Below are positions 17,670 through 26,192 of a stretch of DNA of 64,000 bases, piece after piece. The first letter of the stretch is position 1. Every line of letters starts with the position of its first letter. Source of the DNA: SZUA-36 sp963753105. Its GTDB lineage: Bacteria > Pseudomonadota > Gammaproteobacteria > Xanthomonadales > SZUA-36. The stretch is taken from contig CAVWBD010000001.1 in assembly GCA_963753105.1 (NCBI GenBank), forward strand, positions 1-64,000, read 5' to 3'. The notes beneath the pieces were generated by a model that saw only the letters and a list, made by a program, of their open reading frames with translations, had not been told where the DNA came from and did not search any database. A program made the translations under genes and the position numbers.

Positions 17670-18494
17670 TTATTTGATTTCCCGCGCGGCCTTGATGGTG
17701 TCGTAGGCCGCGTTGATTTCACGCACGCGCTTTTTTGACACTTCCATCATCTCGTCCGGCAATCCCTGCGAGACGAGCTTGTCGGGGTGGTACTGTGACA
17801 CCAGCTTGCGGTAGGCGCGTTTGATCTCCTGTGCGCTGGCTTCGGGCTTCAGACCCAGCGTGGCATAGGACTGCTGCAGGCTTTGCCCCGAAGACGGCGC
17901 CTGTTGGCGACCGCCATACCCTGCCCCCCCACCCGCCTGGCGGGCGCGCAGCATGGCGTTAAATACATTCGCCGGGATATGCAATGCCGTGCAGGCCTGT
18001 ACCAGGATGGCCTGCTCATTCGCTGTCAATGCGCCATCCGACATCGCTGCTTCGAGCAACAGTTCGACAAACATGATACGCAGTTCATGCCGCAGCATTG
18101 AATGCCGGGCAAATTCGCGCAGGGTGGCCGCGAGGTCAAATTCCCGTTCTTTGCCCTGTTGAAAATACCGGATCGCGTGTTGCCGTTCAGACTCGGTCAA
18201 CTGCAGGCGCCGCATCAATTGCTCGGCTGCCCCGATCTCGGCCTTGGTGACACGCCCGTCCGCCTTGTTGATATGTCCCAGGGTGGAAAACAGGGCGCCG
18301 AAAAACGCGTTCCGGGTGCGCCCGGCATTTCCCAGCCCGGCCAGGAACTTGTCCACCCAGTGACCAATGAATACACCCAGGACCAGGCCCAGGAAACCCC
18401 CGCGCATCAGGCCGATAACGCCGCCGATTAATTTACCCCACCAATGACCGGGTATTTTGAATCCGGTGTTGCTCATGTAGCTGGAATTCCCCAT
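17670..18494 (-). CDS. djlA: DnaJ-like membrane co-chaperone DjlA
   Basis: This DnaK co-chaperone is anchored in the inner membrane. It has an N-terminal glycine-rich transmembrane segment (GGVIGLMRGGFLGLVLGVFIG), a TerB/DjlA central domain (about 85-190), and a C-terminal J domain (about 210-274) with the essential HPD motif in LVSQYHPDKL. I chose ATG 18494 (MGNSSYMSNTGFK), with AGGG 4 nt upstream; ATG 18476 is also possible. The longer frame to 18659 would overlap purC on the other strand and lacks family similarity. The domain order is that of genuine DjlA. Confidence 0.88.
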   Translation of the reverse strand: MGNSSYMSNTGFKIPGHWWGKLIGGVIGLMRGGFLGLVLGVFIGHWVDKFLAGLGNAGRTRNAFFGALFSTLGHINKADGRVTKAEIGAAEQLMRRLQLTESERQHAIRYFQQGKEREFDLAATLREFARHSMLRHELRIMFVELLLEAAMSDGALTANEQAILVQACTALHIPANVFNAMLRARQAGGGAGYGGRQQAPSSGQSLQQSYATLGLKPEASAQEIKRAYRKLVSQYHPDKLVSQGLPDEMMEVSKKRVREINAAYDTIKAAREIK

Positions 18495-18557
18495 GTGTCC
18501 CTGCGAGCCGCAAGTATATAATGCCAACTGACCATTCACAGTGTAAAAGGTAAGCAG

Positions 18558-19454
18558 GTGACCAATTCCATACCCTACTCCACCGATATGCTCAGGCATG
18601 CTGCCGCTGATCCACCAGGGCAAGGTTCGTGACAGCTTCGCACTCGATGACGAGCACATGATGATCGTGGCCTCAGACCGCTTGAGTCCGCATTCGACGT
18701 GGTGTTGCCCGACCCGATGCCCGGCAAGGGTGAGCTGCTGACGCAGATTTCAAATTTCTGGTTCGAAAAGACCCGCCACATCATCGATAACCACTTAACC
18801 GGTATTCCGGTAGGCGACGTGATCGGTGACCCGGGCCTGGTGGCCTTGCTTGAGAAACGCTCGGTGATCGTGCGCCGTTTGCAGCCAATACCGGTGGAGG
18901 CCATCGTGCGTGGCTACCTGATCGGCTCGGGCTGGAAGGATTACCAGCAAACGGGTGCGGTGTGCGGGATTTCATTGCCGGAAGGGCTGCGCCAGGCGGA
19001 CCGGCTGCCGGAGGTGATTTTCACACCGTCAACCAAGGCCGCGGCAGGCACACATGATGAGAACGTCGATTTTGCCAGCATCGTCAGCCTGCTGGGTGAA
19101 GACCTGGCCGGGGCGATCAGGGACGCCAGTATAAAGATCTATGAATTTGCGGCTCACCACGCATTGGAACGCGGCATTATCATCGCCGACACCAAGTTTG
19201 AATTCGGACTGGATGCAGACGGCAAGCTGTACCTGATGGATGAGGTCCTGACCCCAGACTCCTCCCGTTTCTGGCCACAAGACAGCTGGCAACCCGGCAG
19301 CAGCCCGCCCAGCTATGACAAGCAGTTCGTACGTGATTACCTGGAGACACTGGACTGGAACAAGCAGGCACCCGGCCCGCTGCTGCCGCCCGAGATCATC
19401 GACAAAACAGTGCAGAAATACGCGGAGGCCTGCCAGATACTCACCAGGCCCTGA
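18558..19454 (+). CDS. purC: SAICAR synthase, with frameshifts near the 5' end
   Basis: PurC joins aspartate to CAIR in purine synthesis. The long C-terminal frame from about 18690 is convincing: VVLPDPMPGKGELLTQISNF, PIPVEAIVRGYLIGSGWKDY, IIADTKFEFGLD and LTPDSSRFW. The N-terminus is split. A GTG at 18558 with AAGG 7 nt upstream gives TNSIPYSTDML; a shift near 18593 gives LIHQGKVRDSFALDDEHMMI and ASDRLS; a second shift near 18688 restores AFDVVLP. PurC is normally essential for purine prototrophy, so these are likely sequence errors. An alternative start is ATG 18598 with only one shift. Confidence 0.88.
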
Positions 19455-19474
19455 GCAACCAAAACACCGGTCAC

Positions 19475-19507
19475 AAAAAAACCCGCCGTGGCCCACGGCG
19501 GGTTTTT
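19475..19507. terminator. Bidirectional Rho-independent terminator
   Basis: AAAAACCCGCCGTGG pairs with CCCACGGCGGGTTTTT across a minimal loop. The A-run on one side and T-run on the other let it serve both the converging purC and gcvH transcripts. Confidence 0.9.
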
Positions 19508-19522
19508 CAGTTTTAGCTGAGG

Positions 19523-19909
19523 TCAGTCTTCCAGAATCTCTTCGTATGCCTCGGCGTCCTTGAGGCCTTCCAGTTCTTCGGTATCAAATAACTCGAGTTC
19601 GAACAGCCAGCCATCATTGTAGGGGTCGGTATTGATAATCGCAGGATCTGCATCCAGGTCCTCGTTAACCGCGATAATCCGGCCGGATACCGGGCTATAG
19701 ATATCAGAAGCGGCCTTGACCGATTCCACCACCGAACAGGGATCACCCTGGCTGATCTCGTCACCAACGGTCGGCAACTCGACAAAAACGAGGTCTCCCA
19801 ACTGTTGCTGGGCATGGTCGGTGATACCAATCCGTGCGTTTCCATCTGCATCTGCATCGACCCACTCATGGGATTCCGTGTACATGAGATGATCTGGGAT
19901 GTTGCTCAT
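19523..19909 (-). CDS. gcvH: Glycine cleavage system H protein
   Basis: GcvH is the lipoyl carrier that shuttles the aminomethyl group between the P, T and L proteins. The 128-residue protein is full length, with the lipoylation motif SVVESVKAASDIYSPVSG (Lys near residue 63) and the usual N-terminus HLMYTESHEWV. It lies 44 bp downstream of gcvT and is probably co-transcribed with it. No gcvP follows within the window: a terminator and converging purC come next. Confidence 0.95.
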   Translation of the reverse strand: MSNIPDHLMYTESHEWVDADADGNARIGITDHAQQQLGDLVFVELPTVGDEISQGDPCSVVESVKAASDIYSPVSGRIIAVNEDLDADPAIINTDPYNDGWLFELELFDTEELEGLKDAEAYEEILED

Positions 19910-19953
19910 TTTTTCTGCCCTTTTAACGATGGTTCCTTAGTGAATTCTAGCTG

Positions 19954-21043
19954 CTAAGTGATGCCCTCGCAAACACTACCGTTGCGCACGAATGGCGGTG
20001 TAACGATGCTGCATTCCAGCAGTTTTCCGCGGATATCAACCTGGCACGCTGCACCTGCGTTTTTGGGTACGCGGGCCAGTGCAATGGCCTTTCCCATGGT
20101 GGGTGAAAAACTGCCGCTGGTGGTCACACCCTCACCCGCGCCCGTCACGATTTTCTGACCCGGTCTCAATACACCGCGATCCTGCAATACCAGCCCGACC
20201 AGCTTGTCGGGAACGCCTTCGTCTTTCTGTTTCAGCAAGGCGTCCTTGCCGATGAACACCCGTTCATCTGCCAGCGCCACGGTCCAGGCCAGGCCGGCCT
20301 GCAGACGGCGTTACGTTTTCATCCATATCCTGCCCATACAGGTTCATACCGGCCTCGAGACGCAAGGTATCGCGCGCACCCAGGCCGCAAGGTGCTACAC
20401 CGGCCGCCAACAACCGGTCCCACATGGCGGGTGCGGATGTGGCAGGCAAGGAAACTTCGAAGCCGTCTTCACCGGTGTAACCGGTGCGGGCAATGAACAA
20501 TTCACCGAGTTGCACGGCGGAAAACGGTTTCAGCTCATTAGCCACAGCTGCCTTGGGTTCCGGCAGCAAGTCCAGTACCACCTGCCGGGCGCTTGGACCC
20601 TGCACGGCAATCATGGCCAGTTCGGTCCGTTCTTCAACCGTGACATCGAACGCCCGCGCCTGTTCATTGATCCAGGCCATGTCCTTGTCGTGCGTGGCCG
20701 CATTGACAACCATCCTGAAAAAGGATTCTTCCAGGAAATAGGTGATCAGATCATCAACGACCCCACCTTGTTCATTGAGCATGCAGCTGTAAAAGGCCCG
20801 CCCTGGCGTTTTGAGCTTGGCCACATCGTTGGCCAGCAAATAGCTGATGAAGTGCCGCGCGTGGGCGCCACGGATATCCACGACCGTCATGTGGGACACG
20901 TCGAACATACCGGCGCTCTTGCGGACCGCGTGGTGTTCTTCTATTTGCGAGCCGTAGTTGATCGGCATTTCCCAGCCGCCAAAATCAACCATGCGGCCGC
21001 CGGCCGCGACGTGGGCATCGTACAAGGGGGTGTGCTGAGCCAT
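19954..21043 (-). CDS. gcvT: Glycine cleavage system T protein (aminomethyltransferase), one frameshift
   Basis: GcvT transfers the methylene group from the H-protein lipoyl arm to tetrahydrofolate. The first 240 residues are intact (PLYDAHVAAGGRMVDFGGWEMP, SAGMFDVSHM, FIARTGYTGEDGFEVSLP, GLGARDTLRLEAGMNLYG). Near 20308 one extra base moves the frame; removing it gives TPLQAGLAWTVALADE, joining the C-terminal frame (ALADERVFIGKDALLKQK to the stop at 19954). The combined length of about 362 residues is normal. The rest of the locus looks functional, so sequence error is likelier than a pseudogene. Confidence 0.92.
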
Positions 21044-21252
21044 AAACCGGTCTCCTGAATCAGGTGGTCAATATAACCAACAGTGACAAAAATGCAATGC
21101 CACAGAACACGATTTCGGGACATTTATCATTTAATTTTTTCGACCCCTTATCTGAGTCTTTCGGGCTGTTGTGACTGCCCTGCCGTTGCTCAACATGGCC
21201 CGTGGCATGCTATATTGAGCTTTTCCACCACGCAAAGAAATGGTCTCAGGCA

Positions 21253-21816
21253 ATGGGTAATCGACTTTCCAAAATCTATACACGTACAGGGGACAAAGGC
21301 ACCACAGGGCTGGGTGACGGTTCACGCGTGGACAAGGACAATCTGCGAGTGGAAACTTTTGGCACTGTTGACGAGTTGAACAGCAACATCGGCCTGGTTC
21401 TGAGCAGCGATTTGGACACCGATATACGCGAATGCCTGACCCGCACGCAACACGAGTTGTTCGACCTGGGCGGGGAACTGTGCATGCCCGGCCAGACATT
21501 GATCCCTGAAAGCTATGTCGAGCAACTGGAGGCCGACCTGGACCGGTTCAACGAAGCCTTGCCACCGTTGAAGGATTTCATATTACCCGGTGGCTCTGAA
21601 CCCGCGGCCCGCTGTCACCTTGCGCGCACGGTTTGCAGACGCGCAGAACGGCTGATGGTGTCACTTGGCAAGCAGGACAACATCAACCAGGTCAGCCTGC
21701 GTTACCTGAATCGCCTGTCCGACCTGCTGTTCGTCACTGCCCGGGTACTGGCCAGGGCCGATGGCAACTCCGAAGTGCTGTGGGTACACGGCGACAAGCG
21801 CGGTAGCGAGTATTAA
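21253..21816 (+). CDS. Cob(I)alamin adenosyltransferase, PduO/MMAB type
   Basis: This enzyme adds the adenosyl group of ATP to cob(I)alamin, making coenzyme B12. The family signatures are the N-terminal ATP site KIYTRTGDKGTTGLGDGSR and the C-terminal helix motif ARCHLARTVCRRAERLMVSL. I chose ATG 21253 (MGNRLSKIYTRTGD), the family start; the in-frame Met at 21202 adds unrelated residues. The length of 187 is normal. It precedes a MAPEG gene in the same direction, with no obvious functional link. Confidence 0.93.
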   Translation: MGNRLSKIYTRTGDKGTTGLGDGSRVDKDNLRVETFGTVDELNSNIGLVLSSDLDTDIRECLTRTQHELFDLGGELCMPGQTLIPESYVEQLEADLDRFNEALPPLKDFILPGGSEPAARCHLARTVCRRAERLMVSLGKQDNINQVSLRYLNRLSDLLFVTARVLARADGNSEVLWVHGDKRGSEY

Positions 21817-21845
21817 ATAATCCTGAAGACACTGCGAGGCTCAAA

Positions 21846-22229
21846 ATGGAATACACAACACTGATCGTCTTACTGGCCCTGATTCAATATGTGTGGTTTT
21901 CAACCAGCGTGGGTATGGCCCGTGGGAAATACAATATCGAGGCTCCGTCCTGCGAAGGCGACGAGGCTTTTGATCGTCTGTTCAGGGTTCAGCAAAACAC
22001 CCTGGAACAGCTGATTGTTTTTGTTCCTGCCAGTTTTGCATTCGCCTACTTCCTGAGCCCCGTCTGGGCGCCGATACTGGGGTCGGTATTTATCGTTGGC
22101 CGGTTCTTGTACGCGGCGGAATACGTCAAAGAACCAAAGACACGTACGCTTGGTTTTGCATTGACGTTTCTGCCCAATGCCGCTTTGCTGATTGGCGCGT
22201 TGGTTGGGGTAGTCATGGGGCTGGTGTGA
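21846..22229 (+). CDS. MAPEG family membrane protein
   Basis: This 127-residue integral membrane protein has four predicted helices and the MAPEG signature FRVQQNTLEQLIVFVPASF near residue 50, followed by RFLYAAEYVK. The family includes membrane glutathione transferases and related proteins; bacterial members of this size are mostly uncharacterised. It starts 29 bp after the adenosyltransferase stop and may share its transcript. Confidence 0.85.
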   Translation: MEYTTLIVLLALIQYVWFSTSVGMARGKYNIEAPSCEGDEAFDRLFRVQQNTLEQLIVFVPASFAFAYFLSPVWAPILGSVFIVGRFLYAAEYVKEPKTRTLGFALTFLPNAALLIGALVGVVMGLV

Positions 22230-22364
22230 ATCTCTGAGTTCTGAATTGGAATGGGGTCTTACAACTGGACCTTACCCACACTTTGTGAATTCTGCAGGGA
22301 TGTATCTACGACGTGTCTCAGTTGGGAGTACCCCGCCATGGGACGGGGCATCCACAAGATCACT

Positions 22365-23487
22365 TTAAGCTATCGCCAGGGCCTCTATCGCAGGTGTGTA
22401 GTCGTAGCCAAGGTCACGCGCCACGTCTTCATAGGTGACCATGCCACGGTGTACGTTCAGGCCTTCCAGCAGATGCGGGTCATCCAGCATGGCCTGCTTG
22501 GCACCCTTATCCGCCAGCGCCAATGCGAACGGCAACGTTGCATTGTTCAGCGCAAAGGTCGAAGTACGCGGCACCGCACCCGGCATATTGGCAACGCAAT
22601 AGTGGATAACGCCATCAATCACGTAGGTTGGCTCTTCGTGCGTGGTCGGCCGGGAAGTTTCGAAGCAACCGCCCTGGTCGATGGCCACGTCAACGAGAAC
22701 CGCACCATTACGCATTGTCGAAAGATGCTCGCGCCGAATCAGCTTGGGAGCCGCTGCGCCCGGGATCAGTACGCCACCGATGACCAGGTCGGCATCCAGG
22801 ATGTGCCGCTCAATGGTTTCAGCGGTTGGAATATACCGTCTGTACGCGGCTGTCGAAAGTGGCATCGACAAAGCGCAATACGTCCAAATCACGGTCCATC
22901 ACGATCACGTTGGCGCCCATGCCAACTGCCATCTGGGCAGCATTAAAGCCAACGACACCAGCACCGATAATGACCACCTTGGCAGGTTCCACACCCGGTA
23001 CGCCACCGAGCAAGATGCCTGACCCACCGTGGGATTCTTCCAGGCACCAGGCACCGGCCTGGATGGACAGCCGACCGGCGACTTCAGACATCGGCGCCAA
23101 CAATGGCAGGCCGCCATTGAAATCGGTGACCGTTTCATACGCGATACAGGTCGCGCCACTCTTTACAAGGTCTTCGGTCTGCGGCGCATCGGGCGCCAGG
23201 TGCAGGTAGGTAAACAGCGTGTGTTCAGGCGTTAACATCGCGCGTTCAACCGCCTGCGGCTCCTTGACCTTGACGATCATCTCGGCAATTTCAAATACGC
23301 TCGGCGCATCGGGAAGTATCTGTGCACCGGCATTTACAAACTCTTCGTCCAACACACCGATACCCATACCGGCATTGGTTTCGACAAACACCTCGTGGCC
23401 GTGGTTAACCAGTTCCCGCACGGATGCAGGCACCAGGCCAACACGAAATTCATTGTTTTTAATTTCTTTTGGGACACCAACTCTCAT
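22365..23487 (-). CDS. ald: Alanine dehydrogenase, one frameshift
   Basis: Ald reversibly deaminates L-alanine to pyruvate with NAD. The N-terminal frame (22819-23487) carries MRVGVPKEIKNNEFRVGLVP, the active-site His in FTYLHLAPD, and the NAD-binding loop VIIGAGVVGFNAAQMAVGMG. The C-terminal frame (22365 to about 22840) continues at ETIERHILDADLVIGGVLIP and has DVAIDQGGCFETSRPTTHE. The switch lies near 22830, between TVYSNR and RRYIPTAETI. Total length of about 373 residues is normal. An Lrp/AsnC regulator gene is divergent, the usual arrangement for controlling ald. Confidence 0.92.
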
Positions 23488-23606
23488 GACACACCTCTCA
23501 ACATTGTGATATGACTATCATATAGACAATTAGGCAGTTTTTTTCTCTATTGATATATTATATATAGTGCTTTATGCTGCCTATATTCTTTTAATAGCTG
23601 CAAACG
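23488..23606. promoter_or_regulatory. Divergent ald / Lrp-type regulator control region
   Basis: This AT-rich stretch separates the divergent ald and lrp-like genes. It contains an imperfect dyad ATATGACTATCATAT (about 23510-23524) and long T and TA runs (23537-23567). AT-rich bent DNA with short dyads is typical of Lrp/AsnC binding regions, so it is the probable binding site of the regulator encoded at 23607. Confidence 0.55.
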
Positions 23607-24092
23607 ATGAGTAAGAAATCAAGGTCCCACAAGGTTCTCGACCGTACCGACCGGCGCATACTGGAATGTCTGCAGGCTGATGGACGGATCTCAAATGTCC
23701 AGCTCGCACGCAAGGTCAACCTGACCCCCACGCCGTGCATTGAACGTGTCAAACGCCTCGAACGGCAGGGCTATATCCGGGGTTACACCGCCATCCTGGA
23801 CCCGGAACTGGTCAACGCCAGCCTGCTGGTTTTTGTCGAGATCGACCTGTCGCACACATCACCCGACGCGTTCCGGCGTTTCTCTGAGGAAGCCCGGCGT
23901 TTGCCCGAGATCATGGACTGCCACCTGGTATCCGGTAACTTCGATTATTTGATCAAGGCCCGGGTCAGCAACATGAAGGCCTACCGCGAACTGCTCGGTG
24001 ACAAGATCCTGTCTCTGCCGGGTGTCAACGGTTCTCGCAGCTACGTCGTCATGGAAGAGGTCAAGGAAACCTCCAACCTGCCATTGTTTTAG
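23607..24092 (+). CDS. Lrp/AsnC family transcriptional regulator
   Basis: This 161-residue regulator has an N-terminal winged helix-turn-helix (DRRILECLQADGRISNVQLA, then LTPTPCIERVKRLERQGYI) and a C-terminal RAM domain (SLLVFVEIDL, CHLVSGNFDYLIKARV, LPGVNGSRSYVVMEEVKE). Members near ald often activate it in response to alanine or leucine. The control region with ald is AT-rich and shared. The histone-deacetylase-like gene begins 9 bp downstream and is probably co-transcribed. Confidence 0.92.
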   Translation: MSKKSRSHKVLDRTDRRILECLQADGRISNVQLARKVNLTPTPCIERVKRLERQGYIRGYTAILDPELVNASLLVFVEIDLSHTSPDAFRRFSEEARRLPEIMDCHLVSGNFDYLIKARVSNMKAYRELLGDKILSLPGVNGSRSYVVMEEVKETSNLPLF

Positions 24093-24101
24093 AATACGCC
24101 C

Positions 24102-25016
24102 ATGAGCACCATCATCATCCATCATGACGACTGTCTGCGTCATGATCCCGGTCCCGGGCACCCAGAATCCGTACTGCGTCTGAACGCTGTAATGGGTGGG
24201 CTGGAAGACCTCAGGCGCCTGCAGAAACTACCCGCTCCGCTGGCCACGGCGGAACAGATCGCCCGTGTGCATCCAGCCGAATACTGGGCCATGGTGCAGG
24301 AGAATGAACCCGATGAAGGCCGGGTGGTGCTGGATGCGGATACTGTCGTAAACCCGGGTTCGATCGGCGCCGCCTTACGCGCCAGCGGTGGATTGTGTTT
24401 CGCGATTGACCAGATGCTCACCGGCCAGGCATCGAGGGCTTTTTGCGCGGTGCGCCCACCCGGCCACCACGCGGAGCCGGAGCTGGCCATGGGTTTTTGC
24501 CTGCTCAACAACGTGGCCATCGGCGCCATGCACGCGCTGGAGCACCCGCAAATCAAGCGGGTCGCGATCATTGATTTTGACGTGCACCATGGTAACGGCA
24601 CGCAGGCTGTCTTTGAACAAAACCCGGATGTGATGCTCGTCTCCAGCCACCAGCAACCGCTGTACCCGGGTACCGGCAGTATCGATGAAACCGGTTGTGG
24701 CAACATCCTGAACCTGCCACTGGCGCCCGGTGATGGCAGCACCGAGTTCCGCAAGGCCTGGCACACGCTCGGTCTGCCGGCCGTGCACAGCTTTGCACCC
24801 GACCTGGTATTGGTCTCGGCCGGTTTTGACGCCCACGTGCGCGATCCGCTGGCCCAGTTGGAACTGGAAGACGACGATTACCGCTGGATCACCGGTGAAA
24901 TTTGTGACCTTGCTAATGACTGTTGTGAAGGACGCGTGGCATCCATACTCGAAGGCGGCTATGACATGCAGGCGCTGGCCACGGCATCACGGCCGCGTGC
25001 ACGTCATGAGCGCTGA
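24102..25016 (+). CDS. Histone deacetylase family protein (acetoin-utilisation/AcuC-like)
   Basis: This zinc-dependent deacetylase-fold protein has VRPPGHHAEPELAMGFC (active-site His pair), IIDFDVHHGNGTQAVFE (zinc ligands Asp and His) and LVSAGFDAHVRDPLAQL (third ligand). Bacterial members deacetylate proteins, polyamines or small amides; the substrate here is unknown. The frame ends in ASRPRARHER, unlike the family end. A shift of one base near 24985 would give ITAACTS, closer to the expected C-terminus, so a late indel is possible. Confidence 0.88.
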   Translation: MSTIIIHHDDCLRHDPGPGHPESVLRLNAVMGGLEDLRRLQKLPAPLATAEQIARVHPAEYWAMVQENEPDEGRVVLDADTVVNPGSIGAALRASGGLCFAIDQMLTGQASRAFCAVRPPGHHAEPELAMGFCLLNNVAIGAMHALEHPQIKRVAIIDFDVHHGNGTQAVFEQNPDVMLVSSHQQPLYPGTGSIDETGCGNILNLPLAPGDGSTEFRKAWHTLGLPAVHSFAPDLVLVSAGFDAHVRDPLAQLELEDDDYRWITGEICDLANDCCEGRVASILEGGYDMQALATASRPRARHER

Positions 25017-25026
25017 GTTTGCGTAG

Positions 25027-25067
25027 CCGGGTAATGCCCGGGTCACTTTACTCTGACTGCCCCGATT
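25027..25067. repeat. REP-like palindrome with TTTACTCTGAC motif
   Basis: A small hairpin CCGGG-TAATG-CCCGG (25027-25041) is followed by CTTTACTCTGAC (25046-25057) and CCCCGATTTA. The second half matches the 27-bp arms around 10.2-10.6 kb and the repeat at 29417-29436, so it belongs to a dispersed intergenic family. Confidence 0.65.
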
Positions 25068-25152
25068 TACCTATGCTGTCTTGACACCGATTGGATACCA
25101 CATTCCACCGAAAGTGACTAAACTGCAATATGCTCGACGAGATTCAGCAAAT

Positions 25153-26192
25153 ATGAAAATGACCTCGAATATAATGACCGCCCTGGTGCTATTGATGCTC
25201 CATGTCCCGGAAGTTTCCGCCCAACGGCAGGAAATTGCACCCGGCGTGGTGGTAGTGGAGGCGGAAATAAAATCCTTCCCACTTGCGGCCGAAGGCTCTG
25301 GGTAACGCCAGGGCCAACGAATCCGTGGATATCAGGCCCAAAATAACGGCCACTGTAACGGAAATATCATTTGAGGAAGGCCAGTCGGTGGCCGCCGGCG
25401 AGGTCCTGGTAAAACTGGACAACCTCGAGCAGGTGGCCGATCTTGCTGCTGCCAGGGCCGCGCTGGTGGATTCTGACGCAAGCTACCAGCGCTCCAGGGA
25501 ACTGTTTGAGAGCAACGTGGTGTCCCAGTCACAACTGCTACAGGACGAAGCCAAAAAAATTGCTGACGAGGCCATGGTCTCGGTTGCCGAGTCACGCATG
25601 GCGGAAACGATCGTGCAGAGCACCGTTTGCCGGAAGAATCGGCCTCAGGCGTGTTTCACTCGGCAGCCTGGCCGGCCCTAACACGGTCATTACCACGCTG
25701 GATGACACCGATACCATCAAGGTCGATTTTGATCTTCCCGAGGTTTACCTATCGCGATTGTCACGCGGGCTGACGGTCAGGGCGCACAGCGCCGCCTGGC
25801 CGGACCAGGAATTTGTTGGCGTGGTGGCGAGTATCGATACCCGGGTTGACCCGGTCAGCCGCACCGTGCGGGTGCGCTCCGCCATGCCGAACGAGGATGG
25901 CCGGTTGCGTCCTGGTATGTTCCTGACCGTCACCCTGTTGAAGGAAAGTGTCAAGGCCATCATGATTCCCGAACGGGCCTTGATACCGGAACGCAGCACC
26001 CAGTACGTCTTCGTCGTTGATGATAACCAACGCGTCGAGCGGCGTGAGGTGCACATTGGCAGGCGCCGGCCGGGCGAGGTGGAAATACTCAATGGTCTTT
26101 CAACCGGGGAGCGCGTGATCGTCGACGGGACACAAAAAGCACGCCATGGCCAGACCGTGAGAATCCTGGCGCCAGCCGAAATACAACCATGA
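25153..26192 (+). CDS. RND efflux periplasmic adaptor (membrane fusion protein), two frameshifts
   Basis: This adaptor links the inner-membrane RND pump to an outer-membrane channel. Three frames combine: signal peptide and N-terminus (from ATG 25153, VLLMLHVPEVSAQ), then NESVDIRPKITATVTEISFE and EGQSVAAGEVLVKLDN with the coiled-coil hairpin (shift near 25295), then APFAGRIGLRRVSLGSL to the end (shift near 25620). The barrel and C-terminal domains are normal (PDQEFVGVVASIDTRVDPVS, GRLRPGMFLTVTL). The stop overlaps the start of the pump gene by 4 bp (ATGA), indicating translational coupling. The total of about 345 residues is normal. Confidence 0.88.

Noticed and set aside
17670..18659. Longer djlA frame starting at 18659
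   Set aside because: The extra N-terminus overlaps purC antisense and lacks DjlA similarity.
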